NCBI GenBank assembly: GCA_963920525.1
Contig: OY986437.1
Coordinates: 30,955,063 to 31,019,062, forward strand
From: Dichetophora obliterata
Taxonomy: Eukaryota > Arthropoda > Insecta > Diptera > Sciomyzidae
Length of the DNA: 64,000 nt
Direction: 5' to 3'
Positions 11,070-22,234 of this stretch are shown here, piece after piece (the first letter of the stretch is position 1; the number at the start of each line of letters is the position of its first letter). A program made the position numbers and the translations under genes. The notes beneath the pieces were generated by a model, which saw only the letters and a program-made list of their open reading frames with translations, was not told where the DNA came from and made no database searches.

Positions 11070-12540
11070 TTAATGCTCCTTAGTTTTAATTGGCTTTGTC
11101 TTCCTAAGAAAGAGATAGAAAATAGTTTTCACAAGAATTCGAATAAAAAATACAATAAATAATATGAAGATTCCTAAAAACAAAATTATATCAAATGAGT
11201 TGTGAGTGAACCAGTTCAAGTTCGCAGATACACTTCGCGCCAATGTCGCGCCTTTTGTGTGAATAACGTATTCCACCCACCAGATAGCAAGTTCTAATGG
11301 TTCCTTTGGACGGCTTTTGTAGGCTTCCGACAATTTTTTCGCCTGGTTCGCATATAAGGTTGCAAAATTTTTCCCAAAGCTTCGACGATCTTTTGTTCAC
11401 TTAGATCCTGATACTGGACAATGACACCAAATTTGCGTTGTTTGATAAATGCGGAGTTCAAAAACTGATCACCATAGACAGGTGTCACAAGCATGGTACA
11501 CCACAGTAGGCTGCTTCAGAGGTGCCCAGCAATCCACCATGCGACATGAACACTTTAACATTTGGATGGCAGAGCATTTCACGTTGCGGCATCCAGTTAA
11601 ACGTTTTTAAATTCTTAGGCTTATTAGGAAGGGTATCATTTGGCCATTTCATAAGAAACAACTGGGCTGGAAATCGGGCAATTGCTTTCAAAATGGCTGT
11701 GCGTTTTTCATCCGGCAATGTTTCGTGTCGTATCATGGAACCCCAACTTATGTAAATGACCCCATGTGAAGCGTTGTCGAGCAAGGATTGAAACGACAGT
11801 GGTAGAGGCTTTTCCGCTTGTACTTGTAGACCACCTACTTCCACGATATTGGGAGCATATGGCAGAACTCCAGTAAGCGAGTAGTGTTGGTTGATTAACA
11901 TTAAAGACGTCTTCTTTACAAGCTTCTCGACCGATGGTACAGAAGAGCCAAAGTGCTTCCGTATCAAGCTATTTGTGGCACTTGTAGTATAGTAGTCATA
12001 CAAAAGGTTCATAGTAAGAAAATGAAAAAAGTTATTAACACGTTCCACAAAATCCATATCGTCCGTATGTGGCAGAAAATTCGCAGGCATAAACGACATA
12101 ATAAAAGGGCTTCCCATGCGTTGTTAGTGCCACGGCATAATAGCGCAACTGCTTAGCGCTATAACCGGCGCTTGCAATAGATGTGCAACAGCCATGATAC
12201 AATCGTTGTTGAATTGCTCCAAAATGAAGCCGTCGAACTTTGGTACTGGCGGTATGAGAAGTTTCTTTATGATCTTATGTTCGCAAGCAACTTCGCAGGC
12301 CTCCATGCCCCAGGCATGAAGCATGAAGAACGTTGGTATTTTGAATGGTATCAACTCTATGCTGTCACCGAAAACCTTCAGATCTACCTTGCTTGTCATG
12401 ATCAGCATTCCAGTAAGTTCGTAATCAGTGTAATTTACAACAGGTTCCTTATTCGGAAAATAGCTTATCATTGTTATATTATGCCCGGCGGCTGCTAAAC
12501 CAAGAAAAAGTGGACGGAATAGTTCATATATATGAGCAAT
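11070..12540 (-). pseudogene. UDP-glycosyltransferase pseudogene (large exon)
   Basis: Minus-strand remnant of an insect UGT, a membrane enzyme that conjugates small lipophilic compounds with a UDP-sugar in the ER lumen. The reading starts near 12,535 (ELFRPLFLGLAAAGHN) and passes YDYYTTSATNSLIR, YISWGSM and the donor-binding signature (FNWMPQREMLCHPNV, then FMSHGG). It ends in a C-terminal membrane segment (DIILFLGIFILFIVFF) followed by a Lys/Arg-rich tail, as in ER-retained UGTs. Three lesions are visible: an in-frame TAA at 12,124-12,126 where the family has an aromatic residue after PWH; a one-base loss near 11,490 after GVP; and another frameshift near 11,365-11,385. The N-terminal signal-peptide exon was not found upstream. 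A sequencing-error origin for all three lesions is less likely but possible. Confidence 0.85.
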
Positions 12541-13146
12541 TTAGCTCATTGAGGAAGTTTAAAGAATATTTATGTATATTTATATAATAACAATTACGTA
12601 TTAAACCTGCGAAATAATTCATACTTTCAGTAGTAATTGAATAACTTAAGTCTGCTTATCCTAAGCATTCTATTTTTTAAACTGTACAGCTTCAATTTCT
12701 TATATGAATTATATATAATGTATATGCTATTTTAATAATTTTAATTTTAAAATATTCTATTTTTAATACACAACGCAATATAGATATGGTGAACATGTAT
12801 ATTGTGTTAGTGTCATGATATAAATAGATATAAATAAGCTTTAATTTTTTATATTAATTCAATAATTTAAATTAATTACTTAAATTGTATGTATTTTTGA
12901 TATGGTAATACTTTTGCTTAAAAGAAATAGTTTAAGCAATATATAAAAAATTTAATAAATTGCTATAAGCTCTCAACAAAAATAATTCTTATTTCATATG
13001 CCGACTGTAGCTACACGATTAGAATTCACAACGTCTACAAAAAATTTCCGGCTAACTGCGCCAACAACAATTACCAAGGAAATCTATAAACAAGGACGCA
13101 CAGAGAAGAACAAGATCAGAGCGGAACTTTTAAAACTTTTTGATTT

Positions 13147-13245
13147 CATCCTACATGTAGGACGGGCTGCAGTATGAGCTTTCGCACATCCTACATGTCC
13201 GTCCGACCTGTCAAATCCATCCTACATGTAGGATAGTCCGAAACC
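13147..13245. repeat. Three-copy palindrome cluster
   Basis: The 14 bp perfect palindrome TCCTACATGTAGGA appears at about 13,150 and 13,229, and a half-altered copy (TCCTACATGTCCG) at about 13,193. All three lie within 100 bp and each is followed or preceded by a G/C-rich GG(A)CGG or TAGTCCG element. This could be a protein-binding cluster or the end of an unclassified mobile element. Confidence 0.6.
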
Positions 13246-14690
13246 TCCTATTAGCATGAAAATTCTAATCTGACAGTAAGGCGGTCCGTGGCAGGACAAC
13301 GTCTTCCAGGGAATACTAATATTAAATATATAGGTTTTCGCTTCGGTCGGCAGTCCCCTCACTGCTATACTTTTTTTTTATTAAATTTCGGACCTATTTG
13401 CAAAAGTGTCTTTGTTCAACTCCATTTCTTTATACAAAAATATATTTTTCAATACTTTGAAGTCGATTATTTCAAAATATATATATATTTTTTTTATCAT
13501 ATCATGTTCTTGCCTTAAGCTCTTCAACTGATCTATTTGATTTAATATTGAACTGTACAATATTACAATTAAAAAGGGAAGAACTATAATTTGCTATGTT
13601 TTCCTTTTCATATTGAAAATGTTGTTGTTTCTTTGGAAAAAATTCGTTAGAATAATTAATTGTTTTCACCTGACGTAAAGCTCAACAAACGATTTTAAGC
13701 TAGCAAACAACTAGAATTTGTATTTAAAATCAAGAATGATTTAAACTATCAAACATTTAAAATTTGTATTCAAATCATAGAAAATCAATATAACTTGTTT
13801 CATTTGAAAAATCCCTTGATTTTATATTTTTTTTTTAAGTTTTAGTGAATATTTTCAAAGAAATGTAATTGCCTAATGTGCCCCTCTAAAACTAAACACT
13901 TGATAAATGTACTCTTTTTCTAAAAACTGACAAAAAACTGTCTTATTTACACAACTCCCCCCCCTCCCGAAATTCTTCACTTCACTTGTCATATAAAAGT
14001 TAAATAATAACTGTGTTAAACTCAATTAATTTCATTTGATTTATTTGTACATTTCAAAGAAAAGCAGTCTCGGAAAAATGGGGTCAAATACGTCCCAGTG
14101 CACCCTATATACCTACTCACGATTGAATAAATTATCTTTGCTTGTAAGCATTTACTAGCTACTGCTATTGCTGCTCTAGCAAAAATAATTACGAAAAAGT
14201 GGAGTCACAGAGCAATAAATTATCTGCATTGCTGCCAATTAATGTTGTCTGTGCTCTCGAAATATCATATCTTCTTGAAGTAAGCTTATTTTTAAGGTTA
14301 AATGAAAGTCTGACTGGCAATAAAGTATCAAAAAAATTTCCCATAAAAGAAAAGGGAGAAAATCTTATTAGAGGTAAGTGTGCATTTCTGTGGAGCTCAT
14401 TTTTCATTTTGTTTGGGTTCAAATTAAAATGCAACAATAAAGTTGTTCCTTGCGTGGTGTCACAATCTTGCTTTTTATTAAATTTGGTTATTTTGTTTCT
14501 AGCTGATGATACAGATATTTTCACATTATGCTTTTAAATCATTGATTTTGACAGAAACACTGACACATTCTGCAGCAGATTTAATATGATTTTATTAAGT
14601 GAATTTTGTTTAATTCGCATAATATTTTTTATTTTTCCACACTCGTGCCACTCGTGACCGAAATAATTGAAAGTATTGCACAACGCCACA

Positions 14691-14691
<1 letters not shown>

Positions 14692-14725
<34 letters not shown>

Positions 14726-14735
14726 TCACACATAC
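14692..14735 (+). repeat. (CA)n microsatellite
   Basis: A run of about twenty CA dinucleotides with a few interruptions. It explains the Val/Cys and Thr/His runs in overlapping open frames, which are not genes. Confidence 0.9.
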
Positions 14736-15377
14736 ACATCCGACTCAAAGTGCATTTTCATGGACACTCCAGCTGCAACATGACTAACTTTAGTGGTGTG
14801 GCACCTCGTCAAAAGCCAGCGTAAAATGCATGCAAATGCGATGGAACTCGGTGAAATCTGTGCAGAGAGTTTTAAAGCAATTTGCACTCGAAACCATTGG
14901 CACAAGACCACAAGTCTGGAAGTAGCACTCGTACATTGTCAGTGGATGGTGAGGGGAAATGGGGTGAATTTTCAGCTCATTAGAATGCCGAAAACAAATG
15001 GCGCTCAATTTTAAAGCGTGGCAGGCTTTGATGCTGATGCTGATGCTGCTTGAAGCTAATTCGCAACTCATAATAAAATATATTTGAATGAATTTTTGAA
15101 TAAGTTCCGAACAAGAGCGCATACAACGAAAAGTTATGATTATGAAGTAAGCGGAAACGGAAGTGGCAACCGCATTTGGCGTTACAATTGAATTGCCAAT
15201 GGCAGAGTATATTTTTAGTTTCCTTTTTTTTCACTGAATGTGTGTTTGAGTGTGTGAGTGTGTGTGAAATTGAGATTAGCTGAGTTTTAATAGAATTTGA
15301 AATAATTGGCTAGCAGCTAATTCTGTTGAAAATTTGTATTGATGTGAACAGAGCGAAAAATGTGCTGTAAATTAGAA

Positions 15378-15414
15378 AAGGGTAACGCAGTAAAAACTCT
15401 TGCGCTGATACACC
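15378..15414. repeat. Left partner of a distant inverted repeat
   Basis: GGGTAACGCAG followed by TTGCGCTGATACAC is matched, inverted, by 25,258-25,324 (GTGTATCAGCGCAA ... GCATTACCC). The pair encloses about 9.9 kb that includes all of LINE-Y. They may be the termini of a large non-autonomous element, or two independent copies of one repeat in opposite orientation. Confidence 0.45.
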
Positions 15415-15744
15415 AACTCAAGCGCAGTTTACTGTAGCAGCGTAATGCGTTAGCTCATTTGCATCAGGATGCAGTTTTAAATGCTTTAATGCCTGTGTCA
15501 GCAGACCCTTTGTCAGCACAGTAAGATTTTTTTATTGAAACGTGCATTGAATAATGCGGTAAATTAAGTGTGCTAAGTTGAATGGCGCATAAAAATATGT
15601 GGTAAAGTAAGCACAGTTTAGTCTCACTTAGAAAAATACAACACTTCTTGTCTTTGCAATTTTCTTAAATGATCAGCAGCCAAAAAACTTTACTGGTTTC
15701 CAAAATCTAATAATAGAACCTTGATAATTTCTCCTGTTTGCTCT

Positions 15745-16560
15745 AATTTCCTCATTTTTTACCACAATATTGGAGGCTTGAGAAGGAAAGCCCGAAGTTT
15801 TTTCTTGTTTTATTCGACGATTCAACATAACGTGATTGCAGTCACCGATAATTATAACAATGCCGAGTATTTTTACTCTAACCAATTCAATGTCTTTAGG
15901 AAAGATCGTTGCCCACACTTAACTGGGCTAAGTAGAAGCGGTGGTATCTTAATAGCTGTTCGTGCAGCGCTTTGTTGTACGCAAATTGCAATGCCTTTTT
16001 TGAGTACGCATTTAAATTTGGACCTGTTAATTGTGAAAATAAATTTAAATTCTTTTCAAGATATTTTCATTATATTAAGTTATATACCTCCTAATAGTTG
16101 TATTGATCTGTATAAAATGAATTTGGATAATTGTATTAGCGTATTGAAAATTCTTAAAGGAAATCAGCATATTATAGTTATGGGTGATTTTAATCTCCCC
16201 AACATTGATTGAATTTATGATGATGATATGCATTATTGATTGCCGTATAACGTTGCTTGTAATTGTAAAAGTGAGATTGTTGATACGCTGGCAGAATTCG
16301 ATCTTCATCAAATTAATGGTATTTTTAACAACTCTAATCGTTTACTTGATTTAAATTTTGTCGATACTGAAATGAATGCGGATGTCAACAGTCTTAGCTC
16401 CTCATCCATACAGCATTATGTATTAGTGTTAAATTCTATAAATATCTAAAACCTGTAAATGAAGATAGTTTATATTTTAACTTTGCCAAAGGTGACTATA
16501 TCAGTGTTTCAAATTTCTTGAACAATGTTGATTGGTGGTCAGTATTCAGTAATCCAGTAT
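15745..16560 (+). pseudogene. LINE-Y, APE endonuclease fragment
   Basis: Remnant of the apurinic-type endonuclease of a Jockey-like non-LTR retrotransposon. It opens with FYHNIGGLRRKARS, the usual N-terminal strand, then FRKDRCPHLTG, SRSGGILIAVR and YIPPNSCIDLY, and the catalytic GDFN segment (VMGDFNLPNID) near 16,190. Stops at 16,210 and about 16,237 and later frame changes break it. It resembles the ORF2 start of the better-preserved element at 31,860-28,985 on the other strand. The sequence continues toward the RT domain on the far side of a SINE at 16,560-16,890. Confidence 0.85.
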
Positions 16561-16890
16561 ATGCTCTCCAGGAAATGGAAACATTCCCGGATATAAACAG
16601 GAAACGTTCCATGGAATGTAGGAAGCATTCCTTTCCGTTGGATACTCCATTTCTTTTTTACATAGCATGTCATTAAAGGGAAACATTCTTCTCCGCTGTG
16701 TAAAAATTAATGTGGAAACATTTCTCTCCGCTGTCTTAAAAAGTGAATTGGAAGCAGTCTTCTCCGCTGTTCTGAAAATTAATATGGAAACATTCCTCTC
16801 CCTTATTATGAAAATGCCCGGCCAGGATTTCAACCCGGGACCCTTGAGCGACAGTCAAGCGCGCTACCACTAGACTATCGAATTCTATAA
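16560..16890 (-). mobile_element. tRNA-derived SINE-like element
   Basis: On the minus strand, 16,888 to about 16,815 holds a tRNA-like head: an A-box-like TAGTCTAGTGGTAGCGC, an anticodon arm TTGA-CTGTCGC-TCAA (anticodon GTC, Asp-like), and a B-box region GGGTTGAAATCC with a good T stem. The acceptor stem does not pair, so it is not a functional tRNA gene. The body that follows consists of about four ~36 bp units each carrying GGAAACATT-CTCTCCGCTG (plus-strand view 16,678-16,805). It lies within LINE-Y between endonuclease and RT pieces. Confidence 0.7.
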
Positions 16891-17624
16891 TAAGCGGCTA
16901 GAAAACAATGATATTAATATTTTCTGCTGTCATTGCTTGACAATAAGTAAAAGTTTCCACATGCATTCTTAAAGAAGCGGTTTGGAAACAGCACAAATAC
17001 AAAACTACCCTTAAGCTTCCGGAAGATACGGTAGGGAATGTTTTCTTATCACTTTTAGATGGAAGGCTTCCAATATTTCCTGGATGGTGGGAATTACAAC
17101 ATCTGACCCTCTATCAATTTGCAATCTTTTCGCAGAATTCTTTCGATCAGTATATCTCTATTTAAATAACATCACAAACACAAAGACTTATAACAACTCA
17201 TCCAGTTGTTTGCTTAATTTAGGTGGCCTTGAGTTCAATACCAATTCCTTAATCTGGATCCAAAACTGAGGTAGCAAACTATCGTTCAATATATAAAATA
17301 TCCACGATTCCTAAACTTTTTGAAAAATTGCTATACAACAGACTGACTTTATTGACAAAGGAGTTTAAATCACCGTATCAACATTGTTTTATGTCGGGAA
17401 GGTCAACAACTACAAATTTGGCTATATTTTCTAAATATATTTAAAATTGTTTTGAAGAGAGACGGCAATGTGATGTTATATTCACTGATTTTTCAAAAGC
17501 TTTTGACAGAGCTCATCATAAGTTATTGTTAGATAAATTCGAATTAATTGATTTTCACTCAAATTTTTTAAAATGGTTCGAGTCTTACCTAACTGGACGG
17601 ACACAATTTGTTCGAATCCTGTCA
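16891..17624 (+). pseudogene. LINE-Y, linker and N-terminal RT fragment
   Basis: Degraded continuation of LINE-Y. Recognisable RT pieces are ANYRSIYKISTIPKLFEKLL near 17,274, HCFMSGRSTTTNLAIF near 17,387 and the RT motif A region FTDFSKAFDRAHHKLLLDKF near 17,484. The run then reaches ESYLTGRTQFVRIL at 17,615 and stops at a foreign insert. The reading frame is broken several times, and part of the connector between endonuclease and RT appears deleted. Confidence 0.8.
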
Positions 17625-18503
17625 TGTTTCCTTACCTTGGTTGCGGTCGATGCGTCATGTGGCTAGGTAGCCCTTGTTGCGCATCCCTGTCGTCCCTCTG
17701 GCAGCGCTGGTACGCTGGCATATTTGCGCGGCTAAGGCTCGCCGGATGGGGTGGTGTCCTTGCCAGCCCGGACTGACAGGTGGAAACTATACACGAATAA
17801 AAATCGTACCAGCTGACTTTAAAAATCTCCGCCTGGTAAAAAAAACCCGAAAAAAACATAATCACCTAAAAATCTCGAAAGAAGATACCAAAAAAAAAAC
17901 CCGATTATATTACGCGAACGTGCTGAAAATTATTAAGGAATATGAGTTTGTTGCTCGCTGTTGCCACTTTGGCACGTCTCGTGGGTCGATCTTGGTTGGA
18001 ATCCGATCGCCCTTGGCTAGCCCGCCCCTTCTGGCCTCAACACAAAGACCAGCCATGGTGACCCTGCGCCTGGGTCTAGGTCATCCCAAAAACTTTTATA
18101 CTTACGCCCTGACCAATTTGTTCCCGCCACCCATCCTCTTCTATTAATTACTCATTTTTTCCTTTTCTTTTCTTCTTTAACGTAACAAAATCATTTATTA
18201 TTTCCATTCATTCTTAAAGCTACTTACATTAACAGTAGCTTTTTGTAGGTTCTTAGATCGATTGCTAAGATTATTTTAGTAAATATTAAGGTTTTTCTAT
18301 ATTAACAGGAATTTAATAATTCAAATAAGAACCGGTATCACACTACAGTAAGATACCAAAAAAACGGCATAACCATCTGTAAAGTCAGATCGGTTCGCAA
18401 TTAAAACGTTTTAAAAGTCTTTTTCTCAACAAGTGTCCACGCACATCGCGGAGCTTTCAAAATCAGAGGGATTTTGATTTTATTTTAGTTTAGTTTCTAA
18501 TTA

Positions 18504-19761
18504 TTGGGGGTTGGAATTAATTTTAAAGGTTTTTTTCGGTTTTTGAGCATTTATTTAGAAACAACGGTACAATGTATATTATTCAAAGTATTGTCCATCG
18601 TTAGCTACAACATTTTCCCATCTTTCTGGCAGCATATGGATTCCGCGCCGGAAGAATCGACCCATTTTTTGGTATCCTCGTAAGAAGTGAAGCGCTGCTC
18701 AGCCAAGCCATGCGTCATCGATCTGAATAGGTGGTAGTCTGAAGGGGCTATGTCTGGGCTATAAGGCGGGTGGGGTAGCACATCCCAATTCAGCGCCTCC
18801 AACGTTTCCTTGACGGTTCTTGCAACATGTGACCGTGCGTTGTCATGTTGAAAAACCACTTTGTCGTGTCTTTTGGCATATTCCGGCCGTTTAACCTTTA
18901 ATGCTCGGCTCAATTGCATCAATTGTTGTTGGTAGCGTTCCCCAGTAATGGTTTCGTTAGGTTTTAGCAGCTCATAGTACACGACACCCTTCTGATCCCA
19001 CCAAATACACAGCATAAGCTTGGCGCCATGAATATTCGGCTTGGCCCTCGATGTTGATGCATGGCCGGGTGGTCCCCACGATTTTTTTCGCTTAGGATTA
19101 TCGTAATGGATCCACTTTTCATCGCCAGTGACAATACGATGCAAAAAAATCTTCCTTTTATGCCGTTGAAGCAGTTGTTCGCACATGCAAAATCGCCGTT
19201 CAACGTCTCTCGGCTTCAACTGGTACGGCACCCAATTTCCTTGCTTTTGAATCATTCCCATGGCCTTCAAGCGTTTGCCGACCGTTGATAAGTCGACTCC
19301 CAATGATTCTGACAATTCTTGAAGGGTTTGACACGGGTCTTCATCGAGCAAAGCCTCCAATTCCTCATCTTCAAACTTTTTCGGCTGGCCCGGACGCTCT
19401 TTGTCTTCCGTATCAAAATCACCACTTTTAAACCGATGGAACCAGTACTCACAAGTAGAAATCGATGGAACATAGTCCACGTAAGCCTCAGTAAGCGTGT
19501 GTTGTGCTTCAACCGCTCTTTTCTTCAAATGGAAACACAAAAGTAAACCTTCCCGCAAATTGCGTTTTGTTGGAACGAAAGTCGACATGTTCACAGAGAA
19601 AAAAATATATGTTGTTTACACTTCAGTGGAATGACACATACTGAAAAATTAAGCTTAGACAATGTGCTTTGAAATGAATATAGTCACAGGTGTGCCCGAT
19701 GCGATCTATTGATAGTTACGCCATCTCTTAGAAAACCTTTAAAACTAATTCCAACCCCCAA
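18504..19761 (-). mobile_element. mariner element, copy A
   Basis: The termini TTGGGGGTTGGAATTA and its inverse are flanked by TA on both sides (18,502-18,503 and 19,762-19,763), the target signature of Tc1/mariner. Total length is 1258 bp; adding the 28 bp lost from its transposase gene gives about 1286 bp, a usual mariner size. It sits inside an A+T minisatellite: TTTATTTTAGTTTAGTTT lies on both sides. Copy B is at 59,406-60,974 in the opposite orientation. Confidence 0.95.
18605..19588 (-). pseudogene. mariner transposase, frameshifted near C-terminus
   Basis: D34D transposase of the mellifera/capitata-like mariner group, which cuts and pastes the element at TA sites. The start is the ATG at 19,588 (MSTFVPTKRNLREGLL). 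An N-terminal pair of helix-turn-helix regions is followed by the catalytic residues in TGDEKWIHYDN, FQHDNARSH and APSDYHLF, with 34 residues between the last two Asp. After KKWVDS a 28 bp deletion relative to copy B (near 18,643) shifts the frame, and the normal C-terminus (LPERWEN...) is lost from the frame. The catalytic triad is intact, but the altered tail makes activity doubtful. Confidence 0.93.
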
Positions 19762-20141
19762 TATATTGCTTTTATTTTAGTTTAGTTTTTTAATTATATT
19801 GCTTTTATTTTATATTGCTTTTATTTTAGTTTAATTTTGAATTATATTGCTTTTATTTTAGTTTAGTTTTTTTTATTATATTGCTTTTATTTTAGTTTAG
19901 TTTTTAATTATATTGCTTTTATTTTAGTTTAATTTTTTTTATTATAATGCTTTTAGTTTAGTTTAGTTTTGAATTAAATTGCTTTTATTTTAGTTTAGTT
20001 TTTAATTATATTGCTTTTACTTTATATTGCTTTTATTTTAGTTTAATTTTGAATTATATTGCTTTTATTTTAGTTTAGTTTTTAATTAAATTGTTTTTAT
20101 TTTAGTTTAGTTTTTAATTATATTGCTTTTATTTTAACGTT

Positions 20142-22234
20142 TGATTTTATTTTTGTTTTAGTTTGGTGTTATATTGATTTTATCGCGGCTTAGTTTCGGA
20201 TTTCAATGGTTTTATTTCCGGTTAGTTTAGTTAGTTTTAGTAGCTTTAATTTAGGGTTATATGCAGTTTGTTTTGAGTTCGATTTATTTATATTAGTTTT
20301 ATTACAAATCAGTTTGCATTTATATTAACTTTCTTCTTGTTCAGTGTCATATTATCTTTCGTTTGGTTTCAGTGTCCCTTTATCTTAGTGTTATTTTAGA
20401 TCAATTCATTTCAATATTAGATTAATTGTATATTATTTCTTTGTTAAGTATTTCGTTTCCTTAAGTTCCGGTTCTAGGTCAGTACCGATTTTAGTTTTAT
20501 TAAATTGATTATGGGTAAGTATGTAAATTGTAAAACGTAGCTAGGTGAGTTTGTAGTTCTTAGATTAACTGTGATACTTTGTTTAAATTTTTATTACATA
20601 TAACTATCGAGATGCAAACTTCAATCTCCCTCCATGTATACCCTTAGAATCTTAGATACATGAACGCCTATCGATGTTTAGCCAGTTTGAAGTTTGAAGA
20701 TAGCCATGGTATAAGGAAGGAATCAAGCCGAATTGACATACGGTTCGGAAGTTAAATAAACAAAAAAAAAAACGCTCCATGAGCTCTCACCAATTTTGAA
20801 GGGCCGCCTTCAGAGAAACTATTAAATTTTGAAAATGTTTTTTTTCTTCGATACTTTTCTTAGATTTTTCCTTTGTTGCGCTAACAGACGCTCTTGGCAA
20901 GATATGGGATCATGCGTAACCTAATCTCAGCCGTTGTCAATGCCGCCTGGTTCCTCACACCATGATATTTAGCCAAAGGTTTTAAGTTTAAATCTAATTT
21001 GACTTAGTTGGTAACTGTTAGGTATTATGGTTTTTTTTTTTATTAAGGTAGTTTCATTTTAATGTTAGTGTTTAGTATAGGTAAGATAGAAATGTCTATT
21101 CATCATCTTATGATGCTATCCAATTAATTTTAAATAGTTTTTGTTTTAGTTCCCTTTACCTTCTAGTTTTTATCAGAATTCAACTTAAGTTAATGCAATT
21201 TTTTTGATTCGTTTTAATTTAGTTTCAATCTATACAGTATTTCCTTAATTTACTTTAGCGGGCAATTGTTTGAGACTAAGTTTTGGTATTAAGGTAGTTT
21301 TCTTTCAATGTTCCGATTTAATACATGAAGAATGTTAGGTGTTTTAAATATAGGATTTCAAATTGAAAGTACTCGTAAAAACAGAAACTATGACAGTAAA
21401 AAACCTGTTGTCCTGGTCTGGTGGGTGTTGATCTTGCTGGTGCTTATGAAGGTGGTGTAGTTTTTTTTTTTGGTGTGGTTGTTGGTGTCAGTGGTGCGCT
21501 GATGTCGGCAGTGTGGGTGACGCAGCCGCCCTGCGGCGAAACGTCAGCGGTGGTCTGTGTGTGGGCCGCCGTTTCTGCGACGACGAGGCTGCTGTGGGTG
21601 CGTGCAACATCCAGCGGTTGCGACGTTTATGCTGCCGTTGCTGCACCGCAGCGAAGCGTTAGCTGGTGCAAAAAATTACAAGGTTTTAGTGGCTCTCGCC
21701 TGTGGTGAGGAATTTTCACTTACCGGCAATTGGGGATGGGGTGCCTATGTTGCTGTCTGTCGCGAAAGTGACACCGGTGGCGTCGTTGCTGCCCTGCAGT
21801 GAAACGCCCGCAGCTTTCGGCTAACTTTGTTGGGTGTTGTGGTAGTGTTATCCAAATAACCGGCGCTGGCAAAGAGCACAAAAACGTCGAAATTAGGATT
21901 ATGTAGTGCAGTGGACTTTACGGCACATGCCTGCCTGGCATTAAGACCAACAAAGTAAACTCCATGCGGCAATGGCGAGGGTGTTGTTCCCGATGCTAAC
22001 GCTGCTTTTGAGCGAACCACCGAGCCAAACGAGTCCTAAACAGAGGCCTTTGACTTCAGCGGCAAGTGACAACTTGTTTCCTGAAAAAAAGAATGCTCCT
22101 GCCCGGTGTAGGCCTGCGAAGAGCCAATAGTATATCTTCTACTCGACGCAAATCTAGCGCGTCGTATTCGTTTGTGGTGTGATCCGATATATTAGATGAT
22201 AGAACTTTATTTAATACGTTGGCAAGATATGCTG
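20142..22234. other. Unclassified interior of the composite insert
   Basis: AT-rich sequence with scattered TTTTAGTTTAG decays of the minisatellite up to about 21,400, then a GC-rich segment (about 21,410-22,200). Open frames of 81-95 codons in the latter overlap in several frames and on both strands without a recognisable domain. No terminal repeats, tRNA primer-binding site or RT motif was found. Confidence 0.4.

Larger units (their letters stand above)
12541..15377. other. Non-coding stretch
   Basis: No supported gene. It contains AT-rich DNA, a cluster of palindromes at 13,147-13,245 and a (CA)n microsatellite at about 14,692-14,735. Open frames at 14,189-14,537 occur on both strands over the same bases and show no family motif. 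The N-terminal UGT exon expected upstream of 12,540 was looked for here and not seen. Confidence 0.5.
18470..20141. repeat. A+T minisatellite, ~32 bp period, split by mariner A
   Basis: About eleven imperfect units of the form ATATTGCTTTTATTTTAGTTTAGTTTTTAATT run from 19,763 to about 20,141; a partial unit lies at 18,472-18,503 left of the mariner. Units vary by short T-run changes and by shortened forms. Beyond 20,141 the motif decays into AT-rich sequence (to about 20,260). Confidence 0.85.

Noticed and set aside
14189..14537. Pair of ~110-codon frames on opposite strands
   Set aside because: Mutually overlapping, with no family motif or splice context.
16815..16888. Functional tRNA-Asp gene
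   Set aside because: The anticodon arm and T arm look good, but the acceptor stem does not pair and a repeated SINE-like body follows.
17674..18147. 157-codon frame as a gag protein
   Set aside because: Lys-rich and GC-rich, but no CCHC or capsid-like pattern and no RT nearby in the same insert.
21421..22020. GC-rich frames as a host exon
   Set aside because: Several overlapping frames of 81-95 codons with no domain or splice support.
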